Source: Hyphomicrobium sp.
GTDB lineage: Bacteria > Pseudomonadota > Alphaproteobacteria > Rhizobiales > Hyphomicrobiaceae
Direction: 5' to 3'
Assembly: GCA_030148425.1 (NCBI GenBank)
Contig: JASBTM010000008.1
Span: 496,001-560,000, forward strand
Length of the DNA stretch: 64,000 bases
The position numbers and the translations under genes are program-made. The notes beneath the pieces are model-generated. The model was not told the DNA's origin. It ran no database searches and saw only the letters and a list, made by a program, of their open reading frames with translations. Within the stretch, counting starts at the first letter, position 1. Every line of letters starts with the position of its first letter. This document shows positions 1 through 8,672 of the stretch, piece after piece.

Positions 1-1482
1 GACGACCGCCTCGCCGCCGCCTCCCGCCAGCCGGAATTCGCTGAGATCGACGAACCCTCGACGTGGAACGATCGTGCCTTGCGCCGACCATTTGTCGATC
101 GAAACTGGCGGCACCTTGAATTCCGGCGCCTCGAACACGCCGTTCTTACCATCAAGCGCGAAGCGCCAAGTTGGAGGCTCGGCGTCCTTGGCGACGTCAC
201 TCATCGAGCCGGTGAACATGATGGTGCCGTCGGCCCACTTCACCGGGCTCGGCTTCAGATCCCAGCGCTTGGCCTTACCGTCGTAGTCGAGCTTGAAGAC
301 TCCCGCCGTCACATCCATCGGCTGAACCATATAGGGAAGGCGGGCGCGGCCATGCCCCACTTCAACCGAGAGATCGGCCGCCTCGATATCCCCCTTGCTC
401 GAAAGGTTGACGGTGGCGTCCCCCGATACCGGAAATTCGAAGTTGCCGAGGAGCGCCAGCGGCGGCGCCGCCGATGCGAGCGACGACGGCAAGAGATCCC
501 GGACAGTCGCCTTGACCTCCAGTTTGCCTGTCTGCTCGCTTTCATCCGTCAGGAAGGTCACCGACCACGGCCCGCGCTGAGAGGCTATGGTGGCCCGACC
601 CGAAATCACGCTGCGTCGAGCGGCGTGATCGAAATCGACGCTTGCCTCATCGATACGCCAGGAGCTGCGCTGCCCCTCATAATCGACGACGACGGTCGCA
701 TTCGAGATCCCGAATTCCGTCAGAAACGAAGTCGCGTCGAGGCGCTGACGTGCGCGCCGCGATGACTCGCTGAGCATTTTGGCGAGATTGACCTTAGCCC
801 CGCTCGGAACTCCGGAATGGGGCACGATGGTCGTGCCCGGTGCGGCTGTGGCGTTCGGCGGCGAGCTTGCCTCCGTCCCGGGATGCAAAGCCACGGGTTT
901 CGGAACGGCCCGTTCGAACACGAAGCCCGACTGCTCGGAATAGGCGAGCGCAATGATCGGGTCGATCAGCTCGACGCGCGCCGGGACGATGCGCCCGCGC
1001 ATCAAGGCGGCTGTCGATATGTTGACGGCGGCCAGCGGCGACGACAGCACCACATCGCCGCCCCCTTCCAACACGCTGACGTCGCGCAAGCGGAATTCGA
1101 GTTCGCCCGTCGGTCCAAGCCTAAGCTCCGCGCCGTCGATCTTGACCGAACTCGTAATCAGCTCGGCGTTAATGCCTTGCTCGATTGGCGCGACGACGAA
1201 GTCGAAGGCTATAGGCCCATGCCTGAGCCTGACGTAAAGAACGCCGACCGCAATCATCGCCAGAAGCGCAAGCGGCATGATGCTGTAAAAAATGATGCGG
1301 CAACCGAAGAAGAAGTGCCCGATGCTACGCATCATTGTCGTGCGGGCGGCAGGCTCGGGGGTAGGCAGAACCGGCGGCACACGCTGCGGATCGACCGACA
1401 GGCGTTGCGAAACGGCTCCCTGCATACTTTGGTCAGCGCCACGCTTGTTCGAAGCGCGGCCGCCGGTTACCAGTTTAGTCAA
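1..1482 (-). CDS. DUF3971/AsmA-like large envelope protein, N-terminal part (runs off window)
   Basis: The reverse frame is open from a TTG at 1482 to the window edge, so about 494 N-terminal residues are visible and the C-terminus is missing. A basic cytoplasmic tail is followed by one membrane helix (about residues 68-87, from FYSIMPLALLAM), then a long periplasmic beta-rich region with AsmA/YhdP-like character (DUF3971). Such proteins are linked to phospholipid transport and outer-membrane integrity. A GAGGGG ribosome site precedes the TTG; an ATG further in is a possible alternative. It diverges from bcp, a neighbour I recall in related genomes. Family assignment rests on topology and context. 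Confidence 0.7.
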   Translation of the reverse strand, partial: MTKLVTGGRASNKRGADQSMQGAVSQRLSVDPQRVPPVLPTPEPAARTTMMRSIGHFFFGCRIIFYSIMPLALLAMIAVGVLYVRLRHGPIAFDFVVAPIEQGINAELITSSVKIDGAELRLGPTGELEFRLRDVSVLEGGGDVVLSSPLAAVNISTAALMRGRIVPARVELIDPIIALAYSEQSGFVFERAVPKPVALHPGTEASSPPNATAAPGTTIVPHSGVPSGAKVNLAKMLSESSRRARQRLDATSFLTEFGISNATVVVDYEGQRSSWRIDEASVDFDHAARRSVISGRATIASQRGPWSVTFLTDESEQTGKLEVKATVRDLLPSSLASAAPPLALLGNFEFPVSGDATVNLSSKGDIEAADLSVEVGHGRARLPYMVQPMDVTAGVFKLDYDGKAKRWDLKPSPVKWADGTIMFTGSMSDVAKDAEPPTWRFALDGKNGVFEAPEFKVPPVSIDKWSAQGTIVPRRGFVDLSEFRLAGGGGEAVV

Positions 1483-1650
1483 TTCCGCCCCTCAAAAACC
1501 CCGACCGGCCGATTGCGGGCCGGTCGCCCGTATTGTAGCCGGGAACGGACAAGAAAATGCTTTCAAATGAAAGCCTAACGGCTCCGGTCTCCGCTCGTCG
1601 GAAAGCCCAGCTACTAGTCCCAAAAACGACAAAAGAAAGGCACTTTCAAG

Positions 1651-2118
1651 ATGATCGAGGAAGGCAAGAAGGCGCCCGACTTTGCTTTACCCGACGACCG
1701 CGGAGAAGTAGTCCGCCTCTCAAAGCTCAAAGGGCGTCCCGTCGTCGTATATTTCTATCCGAAGGACGACACGTCGGGCTGCACGCAGGAGGCAAAGGAC
1801 TTCACCTGCCTCGCTGGCGACTTTGCCGCGGCTGGTGCGGAGTTGATCGGAATTTCTCCCGACAGCCAGAAGAGCCACGAGAAATTCAAGGCCAAGCACG
1901 AGCTTTCTCTCCGATTGCTCTCCGACGAGCAGAAGGAGGCCGCGAACGCCTATGGTGTATGGGTCGAGAAATCGATGTACGGGCGCAAATATATGGGGAT
2001 AGAGCGGTCCACGTTTCTGATCGACAAGACTGGCAAGCTGGTCAAGAGCTGGCACAAGGTGAAGGTGCCGGGGCACGCCGAGGCCGTGCTCGACGCCGTC
2101 CGCGCGCTTAAAACGTAA
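1651..2118 (+). CDS. bcp: Thioredoxin-dependent thiol peroxidase (BCP-type peroxiredoxin)
   Basis: 155 residues, full length for the BCP/PrxQ family, which reduces hydroperoxides using thioredoxin in the cytoplasm. The peroxidatic site is the PKDDTSGCTQE motif with Cys44. The usual PrxQ resolving cysteine lies five residues after it; here that position is Lys49 and the only other cysteine is Cys53, so it is either a shifted resolving residue or the enzyme works as 1-Cys. An AAAGG ribosome site precedes the ATG. It diverges from the AsmA-like gene and no partner follows. Confidence 0.93.
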   Translation: MIEEGKKAPDFALPDDRGEVVRLSKLKGRPVVVYFYPKDDTSGCTQEAKDFTCLAGDFAAAGAELIGISPDSQKSHEKFKAKHELSLRLLSDEQKEAANAYGVWVEKSMYGRKYMGIERSTFLIDKTGKLVKSWHKVKVPGHAEAVLDAVRALKT

Positions 2119-2354
2119 CCAACTCCGCTAGAACTTTGCTCACCGTTGATCTTCCGCCACAGTTCGCCGCCAAGTATTGGCAACGGGTGCACGATCCTGG
2201 GTATTTCCAGTGGAAAGCCTGTAGCTGTGGGGTGGATTAGCGCTGCAAAGATGGTACGCGAATCAGCACGCGCTCGTCGCAAAGCGATTATGTGATGCGT
2301 TGAGTCGTTTCGGGTGCGGACAGTTGCTTAAGTTGCGTCAGAGGGAAGACCGAC

Positions 2355-2864
2355 ATGCTGCCTAATTTTCGCCGTTCCGAGCCCGAGGCATCTTCGAATG
2401 ATGCGAACTCCTCCGTCCCGTCGCCATTTCAGCCGCGCCCGTTTCTGACCATTCCGCGCACGGCATCAGAGGGAGCGAAGTCGGTGTCGATCATCGGCGC
2501 CGGCCTCACCATCACCGGCAATCTCACCTGCAAGGGTGAAGTCCAGGTCGACGGCGTCGTCGAGGGTGACATTCAAGGCAGCAACGTCGTCGTCGGCGAA
2601 GGCGCAACTGTTACCGGCAGCATCTACGGCGACGAAGTCATCGTTCGCGGCCACGTGGTCGGATCGGTGCGTGGCCGCCGCGTCATGCTGCAGACAACCA
2701 GCCAGGTCGAAGGCGATATCTTCCACCAGTCTTTGTCCATCGAGCAGGGTGCAATGTTCGAGGGCAAATCGCGCCGGACCAAGGAAGATCCGCGCACTGT
2801 CGAAATCAAATCCGAGCCGATCAGCCTCGTCGTCCCGCCGCGGCTGCCGGAACTCGCAAACTAA
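2355..2864 (+). CDS. Bactofilin (polymer-forming cytoskeletal protein)
   Basis: 169 residues with a Pro/Ser-rich disordered N-terminal tail (about 1-35), a central bactofilin beta-helix (about 40-140, repeated G-x-V/I turns such as VQVDGVVEGDIQG) and a short charged C-tail. Bactofilins self-assemble without nucleotide into filaments that place cell-wall or stalk-forming enzymes. It stands alone, without the M23 peptidase that often accompanies bactofilins. A second bactofilin lies at 30513-31031; the two share the core repeat pattern but have different tails. The ATG follows GGGAAGACCGAC. Confidence 0.92.
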   Translation: MLPNFRRSEPEASSNDANSSVPSPFQPRPFLTIPRTASEGAKSVSIIGAGLTITGNLTCKGEVQVDGVVEGDIQGSNVVVGEGATVTGSIYGDEVIVRGHVVGSVRGRRVMLQTTSQVEGDIFHQSLSIEQGAMFEGKSRRTKEDPRTVEIKSEPISLVVPPRLPELAN

Positions 2865-2985
2865 CGACATTACCCCTCATAACCCCCCAGGGTCCTTCCC
2901 CCAAGGACCTCAACTTCACCTTCCCGGCCGCTGTTTGTTCCTTTTAGTCGGCGGCCGGAAAGGATTTCCTCGCTAAGATCCGCGT

Positions 2986-3525
2986 TCAGAGCGGCCGCCC
3001 CAGGAAAACGAGATCGCCGTTTTCTCCCGCACGGGCAACTTCGGTAAATCCGTTCCTGCTGTAGAAACCGACGTTCGCCGCGCCGGCGCTCGTTACGACG
3101 TGCATGCCCAGCGCACCCGACGCTTTCGCATCCTTCGCGAAACCTTCAATCAGCCGCCCGCCGATTCCCCGGTTGCGAAACCCGGAAGCGACATTCACAT
3201 GCAGGTGCGCCGGAAAGCGCTGCGTATGCAGACCGAGCGCCGCAAAATATCCGATGTCAGCAAAGCGTTGGCTTTTCGCCGGGTCGTCGAGCGCGCCAAC
3301 GAGATACCCGACCACCGCGCCATCCTCTTTTCTCGCGAGGTAGGCGAACGCCGGGTCGCGCCTGAAATACCGCCCCAGCCATCGCTCGCGGAACGCGGCT
3401 CTCGCCTCTTCGCTCGCGAACGATTTCGTATTGCTCGATTCGAAAAAGATGCTGTCGATCTCCCTCGACCGTTGTGGCGTTAGGTCGACGTCGAGATAGC
3501 GGCTTATGGTGATTGGGTCAGGCAT
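2986..3525 (-). CDS. GNAT family N-acetyltransferase
   Basis: About 179 residues with the GNAT fold. The acetyl-CoA motif A is seen as HVNVASGFRNRGIGGRLIEG (R/Q-x-x-G-x-G/A pattern) in the C-terminal half, and a later NVGFYSRNGF segment matches motif B, a layout common in small-molecule acetyltransferases. The substrate cannot be told. I placed the start at ATG 3525 behind AAAGGGG; a GTG at 3540 is possible. It is convergent with bactofilin and its 3' end lies about 120 bp away. Confidence 0.85.
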   Translation of the reverse strand: MPDPITISRYLDVDLTPQRSREIDSIFFESSNTKSFASEEARAAFRERWLGRYFRRDPAFAYLARKEDGAVVGYLVGALDDPAKSQRFADIGYFAALGLHTQRFPAHLHVNVASGFRNRGIGGRLIEGFAKDAKASGALGMHVVTSAGAANVGFYSRNGFTEVARAGENGDLVFLGRPL

Positions 3526-3564
3526 GCGCCCCTTTATCACGCCGCGAAACCTGGCGCATTCGGC

Positions 3565-3975
3565 TCAGCCGGAGGCATCCAGCGTAGCGACAAGCTGTCT
3601 GCGGAACGCAGGCGGCAGGTCCGCAGGGATCGTGGCGCTCATAGCGGCCTTCTCCGGCACGGCGTCTTTCGATGCCCTGACGGTCGGCGGCGAAGTCGCC
3701 CGGGCCGGATTGCTCCCACCGTAGTTCGGACTGAATGGCTGGCCCGGATCGTCGGGCAATTGCCGGATCAGCGCCGACGGCGCGGCCTGCACGGGCAAGC
3801 CATCGCTTTCCATCTGCACGGCAGGAGCTTGCGCGACATACGAAGGATTGGCGGAGTAGGTCGTGTTGGTATTAGCGCATCCGCCGGCCGACAACGCGAT
3901 AGCGGCGGCAACAGCGAACATAAGACCCGTGCGCACGGCAGGGACCGTCAAACGCCGGACTGGAAACGCAGACAT
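3565..3975 (-). CDS. Small Pro/Ala-rich putative lipoprotein
   Basis: About 136 residues. The N-terminus has Arg residues, a hydrophobic stretch (FAVAAAIALSAGG) and Cys just after, so a lipoprotein signal is likely, although the lipobox (AGGC) has Ala where Leu is usual. The rest is low-complexity and rich in Pro, Ala and Ser, typical of a flexible envelope tether. I recognise no domain. ATG 3975 has a GAAGG site; GTG 3993 is an alternative. It lies upstream of the GNAT gene on the same strand (about 40 bp gap), so co-transcription is possible. Confidence 0.6.
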   Translation of the reverse strand: MSAFPVRRLTVPAVRTGLMFAVAAAIALSAGGCANTNTTYSANPSYVAQAPAVQMESDGLPVQAAPSALIRQLPDDPGQPFSPNYGGSNPARATSPPTVRASKDAVPEKAAMSATIPADLPPAFRRQLVATLDASG

Positions 3976-4099
3976 CGGGTACGCCTTCGACACAACAGGA
4001 CGCTACAAAAACTCAAGATGTGTCCAGGATTGAAACAGCTAGGCGTTAAAACCGCCCTAACGGGCGCGCCTCTTCGGCATCGGCCGATAGCCGGACGCC

Positions 4100-4747
4100 C
4101 TACGCGAGGGGCGCCGCCCCCGGGATAAGGCCCGATGCGCCGATGCCGTTAAAAAGCGCCTGCACGGCAATCGCAGCAAGCAGAATGCCGAAGACCCTGA
4201 TAAGCACGCGCTGCGCCGTAACGCCCAAAACGTGATTGAGCTGATTAGCCATCATCAGCAGGATCAGCGTCAACGCCATCACGGCGGCGAGCGCTCCGGT
4301 GACGATCGCTAGGCCCAAGGGCTCGCCATGCGCATTGGCCGCGAGCAAAATCCCGGCGCTCATCGCGCCCGGCCCCGCGAGCAGCGGCGTCGCCAAAGGA
4401 AAGACGGCGACATCGTCGCGTGTATGCGCTTCCGCCCCTTCTGGAGCCGTTAGTTTTATCGCGCCACCTGGTCGGGCGAAAATCATATCGAGCGCAATCA
4501 GCAAAAGCACGACGCCGCCCGCCGCCTGAAGCGCCGCAATCGAAACGCCGAGCTGATTGAGGATCGGTCCGCCGAGCAACGTAAAGAACGCCAGGATAAC
4601 GGAGGCAATCAGCGTAGCGCGCACGGCAATTGCCTGGCGCTCGGCATGCGCCATCTTCGGAGTGAGCGTCGCGAACAGCACCGCCGCTTCAATCGGACCG
4701 ACGGTCGCGAAAAAGGTCGTGAAGCTTTTCAGCGCCGTCTCAAGCAT
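4100..4747 (-). CDS. MarC family integral membrane protein
   Basis: 215 residues, with about six hydrophobic helices spread over the length and family features such as the early FFATVGPIEAAVLFATLTP segment and FPLATPLLAGPGAMSAG in the middle, the strongly conserved Pro-Leu-Ala-x-Pro-x-x-x-GPG region. MarC/YhgN proteins are inner-membrane proteins of uncertain function; early links to multiple antibiotic resistance were not upheld. The gene is monocistronic here, divergent from usg. Confidence 0.9.
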   Translation of the reverse strand: MLETALKSFTTFFATVGPIEAAVLFATLTPKMAHAERQAIAVRATLIASVILAFFTLLGGPILNQLGVSIAALQAAGGVVLLLIALDMIFARPGGAIKLTAPEGAEAHTRDDVAVFPLATPLLAGPGAMSAGILLAANAHGEPLGLAIVTGALAAVMALTLILLMMANQLNHVLGVTAQRVLIRVFGILLAAIAVQALFNGIGASGLIPGAAPLA

Positions 4748-4972
4748 GGCCGCAGTCTCCGGTCGATGCAGTTTTCTGCCGCGTGAAAGGCATCGACGCC
4801 CATCCGGTCAGCGGCGTGCACACGACTTTAGCAGAAAGTGTAAGCACTCGATTATGCAGCCTGCTAACAATGCATGCTCGTCCATCTTCGCGATAGACAC
4901 GGAACGATTCTCGCTTGATCATCGTCATTTCAGGGAGGCCGCCCAATCACCTGTTTGAAGGGAGATTGCTAC

Positions 4973-5260
4973 GTGACCGAACAGAAATTGTCTTGCGATA
5001 ACGGCTTTAAGGCTCAGCTTGCAGGCTTCAGCCTGACGACCGCGGAGATCCTCTATCGTCTTCCGGATCATCCGTCATTGCTTCAGAGTTATATCTGGCA
5101 GGAATTCGATTCCGCGCCACGATTTCCGAAATTGAAATCCTTCCTCGACTTCTGGGCGGCGCAGCTCGATGGCAAGTTATACCGCGTGACCGTCGCGCAT
5201 TCGAAGCTCATCCGTCCATGTGAATTGAAGTTCGTCGGCGCGGAATTGACGATTCACTAA
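4973..5260 (+). CDS. usg: Usg family protein
   Basis: 95 residues, matching the small alphaproteobacterial Usg family. The signature QLAGFSLTTAEILYRLPDHP followed by LLQSYIWQEFD and FLDFWAAQLDGKLYRV is intact. The family is named for a gene upstream of trp genes in Caulobacter and its molecular role is unknown. I chose GTG 4973 because AAGGGAG lies eight bases upstream; an in-frame TTG at 4955 has no such site. No trp genes are nearby. It diverges from marC. Confidence 0.88.
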   Translation: MTEQKLSCDNGFKAQLAGFSLTTAEILYRLPDHPSLLQSYIWQEFDSAPRFPKLKSFLDFWAAQLDGKLYRVTVAHSKLIRPCELKFVGAELTIH

Positions 5261-5305
5261 CCGCGCATTTGGATCGCGCGACCAGTATGCCTGCGGAAGC
5301 CGCAG

Positions 5306-6154
5306 TCAGAAGTGCGCCGCGCGTTCGACGATCGTCGCGCTGAGTTCCGATACCGGGGCTCGCGCACCGCGTTTCGGGCGCAGCATCACAAACTCGACAT
5401 CGCCGAGTTTCGGCAGCTGTCGCGTCTCTCTGCATTCGATCAATCCCTTCGGCATCAACCGGCGCGAATGCGCCATGACTCCGAGGCCAGCCCGCGCTGC
5501 TGCGACGAGACCCGTCAGGCTTCCGCTCGTGCATGCGATGCGCCACGGTACCGAAGCTTGCTCGAGCGCGCCGAGAGCCATAACCCGCGATATGCTCGGC
5601 GGCGGATACATAATCAGCGGCAGTTGCGTACTCGCAAAGGCCGGCTCGGCGTCGTTTCCCGCCCATACCATGCGATCGCGCCAAACAAACTCACCGCGAT
5701 CGTCTCCGGGCCAACGCTTGCAAAGCACGACGTCGAGTTCGCCCGCATCGAACTTCGCGATCAGCGCAGTGCTCAATCCGATTGTCAGCTCGATATCGAC
5801 CTGCGGATGATCTTCCATAAAATCGTGCAACACATCCGGCAGCCACGACGAGACAAGATCTTCCGACGCACCAAAGCGCAAACGGCCACGCAGCTTGCTT
5901 CCGGCGAAATACCGTGTCGCGCGCTCGTTCGCCTCAAGAATGTTGCGCGCGAACTCGATCATCGATTCCCCTTCGATCGTCAGCGCGACGGTATGCGTAT
6001 CGCGAACGAAAAGACGATGCCCGACGATACTCTCGAGTTTGCGAACGTGATCGCTGACCGTTGGCTGGCGAAGTCCGAGTTTCCGGCTCGCCTCCGAGAA
6101 GCTGTTCCCCTCGGCGATCAAAAGAAAGGTCTGAAGCAGTGCAGGATCGAACAT
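5306..6154 (-). CDS. LysR family transcriptional regulator, probably of the divergent oxalate decarboxylase
   Basis: 282 residues from ATG 6154. Residues 5-60 form the LysR winged helix-turn-helix (TFLLIAEGNSFSEASRKLGL then QPTVSDHVRKLE), followed by the periplasmic-binding-protein-like effector domain to about 275. An in-frame extension to 6274 exists but would add 40 residues without family likeness. It is divergent from the oxalate decarboxylase gene with 143 bp between starts, where a T-N11-A dyad is visible. The expected role is co-inducer-dependent control of that gene and of itself. Confidence 0.9.
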   Translation of the reverse strand: MFDPALLQTFLLIAEGNSFSEASRKLGLRQPTVSDHVRKLESIVGHRLFVRDTHTVALTIEGESMIEFARNILEANERATRYFAGSKLRGRLRFGASEDLVSSWLPDVLHDFMEDHPQVDIELTIGLSTALIAKFDAGELDVVLCKRWPGDDRGEFVWRDRMVWAGNDAEPAFASTQLPLIMYPPPSISRVMALGALEQASVPWRIACTSGSLTGLVAAARAGLGVMAHSRRLMPKGLIECRETRQLPKLGDVEFVMLRPKRGARAPVSELSATIVERAAHF

Positions 6155-6172
6155 CGATCTAATCAATCTGCT

Positions 6173-6189
6173 TATCGGAAAAGACGATA
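6173..6189. promoter_or_regulatory. Candidate LysR operator (TATC-N9-GATA)
   Basis: TATC at 6173-6176 and GATA at 6186-6189 form a perfect dyad with the ATC-N9-GAT (T-N11-A) spacing typical of LysR-type binding sites. It sits 18 bp upstream of the LysR start and about 110 bp upstream of the oxalate decarboxylase start, a place suited to autoregulation and divergent activation. Assignment is by pattern and position. Confidence 0.45.
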
Positions 6190-6297
6190 GCAATGATCGT
6201 GAATATCGGCGTTCACATTCCGAATGACAACCGCCAACTTCCGTCGCCGGCGATGCATTTTTTGCCTCAGCCAAAAGGTCTATATCAGGAGGAAGCC

Positions 6298-7512
6298 ATG
6301 ATTGTTTATTCCCGACGCAACATCCTCGCGACGGGCGCCGCCGGAGGCTTGATTGCTGCGGCGGGTGTCACGCGCGTTAATGCCGAGACCTCCTCCTCTA
6401 GTTCCGCCGCTACGAGCGATCCCGGCCCTCACGACGCGGCGCAGGAAGCCATCAATCCCTACGACTGGCAATCGCTACCGACCGATCATGGCAATGCAGG
6501 CATGCTGCGCCAATCGTTCTCGATGGTGCACAATCGGCATACCGATGCTGGCTGGGCCCGCGAAGTCACTGTCCGCAATTTCCCGATCTCCAAGAAGATG
6601 GCGGGCGTCAACATGCGCCTGCCAGCCGGTGCTGTGCGCGAACTCCACTGGCATATACCTGCGGAGTGGGCCTACGTCACTTACGGGACAGGTCGCATCA
6701 CGGGCGTCGACAAGGATGCCAACAAGTTCATCGGCGACGTGAAGGCTGGAGATCTCTGGTTCTTCCCCGGCGGCGTTCCCCATTCCATTCAGGGGCTCGG
6801 CCCAGACGGCTGCGAATTTATCCTCGTCTTCAACGATGGAAATTTCTCGGAAGATTCGACGTTTCTCATCAGCGACTGGTTCAATCACACACCGCCCGAA
6901 GTCCTTGCGAAAAACTTCGGCGTTCCCGAATCCACATTCGATCATGTGCCGAAGAAGGATCTTTGGATCTTCAACGCACCGCTGCCCGGCAGCCTCGCGG
7001 ACGATCAATCTCAGAGCAAACAGCCCGACGTTCCTCATCCCTACAGCTTCGCTCTGCTCGATCAGAAGCCGGTCTTCAAATCGGCCGGAGGCAGCGTGCG
7101 CATCGCCGACAAGAACAACTTCAAAGCCACGACGATGGCGGCCGCGCTTGTCGAGGTAGAACCCGGCGGCATGCGCGAACTCCATTGGCATCCGACGTCG
7201 GACGAATGGCAGTATTACATCAGCGGCACGGCGCGCATGGGCGTGTTCCACGGCGAAGGCCGCAACAGCACCGTCGAATTTCATCCGAGCGATGTCGGCT
7301 ACATTCCACAATCGACAGCGCACTATGTCGAGAACGTCGGCAAAGATACGCTTCGGTTCCTCGAAGTCTTTACGAGCGCCGAATATGCCGACGTTTCACT
7401 CGCATCGTGGATGAATAACGTCCCGCACGAACTCGTCGCCGCGCATTTGAATATCGACTTGGCGACGCTGCAAAAGCTCGCACAGAACAAAACGCCGGTC
7501 GTTCCACTGTAA
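6298..7512 (+). CDS. oxdC: Oxalate decarboxylase family bicupin, Tat-exported
   Basis: 404 residues from ATG 6298 (AGGAGG site). The N-terminus carries a twin-arginine signal (SRRNIL, residues 5-10, then a hydrophobic run ending in VNAE). Two cupin domains follow with Mn-ligand sets His117/His119/Glu123/His162 and His296/His298/Glu303/His342. OxdC converts oxalate to formate and CO2. The lid segment reads SEDST (184-188), keeping the glutamate (185) that favours decarboxylase over oxidase activity in the Bacillus enzyme (SENST there). It is divergent from a LysR gene and ends at a strong terminator. Periplasmic formate production would suit a methylotroph; that link is inference. Confidence 0.9.
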   Translation: MIVYSRRNILATGAAGGLIAAAGVTRVNAETSSSSSAATSDPGPHDAAQEAINPYDWQSLPTDHGNAGMLRQSFSMVHNRHTDAGWAREVTVRNFPISKKMAGVNMRLPAGAVRELHWHIPAEWAYVTYGTGRITGVDKDANKFIGDVKAGDLWFFPGGVPHSIQGLGPDGCEFILVFNDGNFSEDSTFLISDWFNHTPPEVLAKNFGVPESTFDHVPKKDLWIFNAPLPGSLADDQSQSKQPDVPHPYSFALLDQKPVFKSAGGSVRIADKNNFKATTMAAALVEVEPGGMRELHWHPTSDEWQYYISGTARMGVFHGEGRNSTVEFHPSDVGYIPQSTAHYVENVGKDTLRFLEVFTSAEYADVSLASWMNNVPHELVAAHLNIDLATLQKLAQNKTPVVPL

Positions 7513-7564
7513 AAATTTGATTTTCCATCGTCGGATGGGTTGGCTATCCGAAGTTCAGTCACCG

Positions 7565-7594
7565 AGGCGGGGCGCGAAGCTCCGCCTTTTTTAT
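7565..7594 (+). terminator. Rho-independent terminator of oxdC
   Basis: A nine-base stem (AGGCGGGGC with GCTCCGCCT, one G-T pair, loop GCGAA) is followed directly by a run of six T. It lies about 50 bp after the oxdC stop. Confidence 0.85.
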
Positions 7595-7604
7595 TGCCTC
7601 GCCT

Positions 7605-8672
7605 CTAGCCGACTTTCGCCACCGGCATCGTCACGACCACGGCCAGTCCAGGCGACCGCGTTTCGAATTCGAATGTGCTGTGGAGTTGCGCCGCCAGCAT
7701 GCCCATCAATCGATTGCCGATTCCCGAGCCTGATATGCTCCCATTGCCGACGCCGTTATCCGCAATCACGAGCCGGTAATAGTCTCCATCGCGGCGAAAC
7801 GAGACCGAAATATTGCCGTGACGCTGTTCGGGAAATGCGTGCTTCGTTGCATTCGTCACGGACTCGTTGATGATCAAGCCGAGCGGCACCGCCTTCTCCA
7901 AACTGATCGAATGGCTTTCCGCCTCCCAATCGAGCGCGATCGGCCGCATCGCCACCCGCGAGAGCCGGAGATCAGAACACAGCTCGCCGATATAAGATTT
8001 CGTATCGACCACTACGCGGTCCTCACGTAATTCCAGCCTGCGATGCACGCGCGCGATTGTCTGCACACGGTCCGCCGCCGAGACGAGCGCCTCGCGTGCT
8101 TCCGCATTCGCCGAGCGCGCCTGCAGGTTCAGCAACGTCACAACGTTTGCGAAGTCGTTCCGCGTCCGGTGTGCGAGTTCATTCAACAGCACGTCTCGGT
8201 CTCGCAGCGAAACGCTCGCATTCTCCCGCTCGGTCGCGAGCGCAACGAGCCCGGCGTGCAATGCCTCGACGACGAACGAAATCGCGAACCCGATCACGAC
8301 GAACATCAAGATCCCCGTCTGGTCCGAGGATCCCAAAACAGCCAGCGAACGCTTCGGAGAAAGAACGTAGTAAGAATAAAGAACGGCGCTTAGAATTGTC
8401 GCGAAGAAGCCATTGCCGCGATCAAACAGCGTGCCGCACACAAAGACGACCGCGATAAACGCCAGCAAGGCATAGTTTTCCCCTCCTTCGCTTCCGAACG
8501 TCAATTGAAGCCAGAGCGTCAGAAGGACAAGCGCAGTCGTGAGGGCGTACCGCAGGATGACGGGGACGGACCTCGCAGCAAGCGCTGTGGTGTGAATGAC
8601 CGATATCCATTGATCCATAGCGCCGGAAACGCGCAAAGGCGTAATTTTGTTCACAGCGCCGATATCAGACAT
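7605..8672 (-). CDS. Sensor histidine kinase, HisKA_2/HWE-like, with DUF4118-type membrane region
   Basis: 355 residues. Residues 40-145 hold about four membrane helices in a KdpD/DUF4118-like arrangement with no sizeable periplasmic domain, then a short coiled linker, a HisKA_2-type dimerisation segment with phospho-acceptor His168 (LLNELAHRTRNDF) and an HATPase_c domain (N box LIINESVTNATKHA; G box IADNGVGN). It autophosphorylates and would pass phosphate to a response regulator, but none is adjacent, so it is an orphan kinase. Such kinases often feed the alphaproteobacterial general stress response; that is only a possibility here. It is convergent with oxdC. Confidence 0.88.
   Translation of the reverse strand: MSDIGAVNKITPLRVSGAMDQWISVIHTTALAARSVPVILRYALTTALVLLTLWLQLTFGSEGGENYALLAFIAVVFVCGTLFDRGNGFFATILSAVLYSYYVLSPKRSLAVLGSSDQTGILMFVVIGFAISFVVEALHAGLVALATERENASVSLRDRDVLLNELAHRTRNDFANVVTLLNLQARSANAEAREALVSAADRVQTIARVHRRLELREDRVVVDTKSYIGELCSDLRLSRVAMRPIALDWEAESHSISLEKAVPLGLIINESVTNATKHAFPEQRHGNISVSFRRDGDYYRLVIADNGVGNGSISGSGIGNRLMGMLAAQLHSTFEFETRSPGLAVVVTMPVAKVG

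Noticed and set aside
4901..4926. GGAAC-N17-CGTC near usg, resembling an EcfG promoter
   Set aside because: The -10 part is CGTC, not CGTT; one mismatch in a four-base element at a place where usg has no stress context is too weak.
4740..4946. A 68-codon minus-strand frame overlapping the marC start by eight bases
   Set aside because: No ribosome site or family likeness; overlap alone is not enough to call it.
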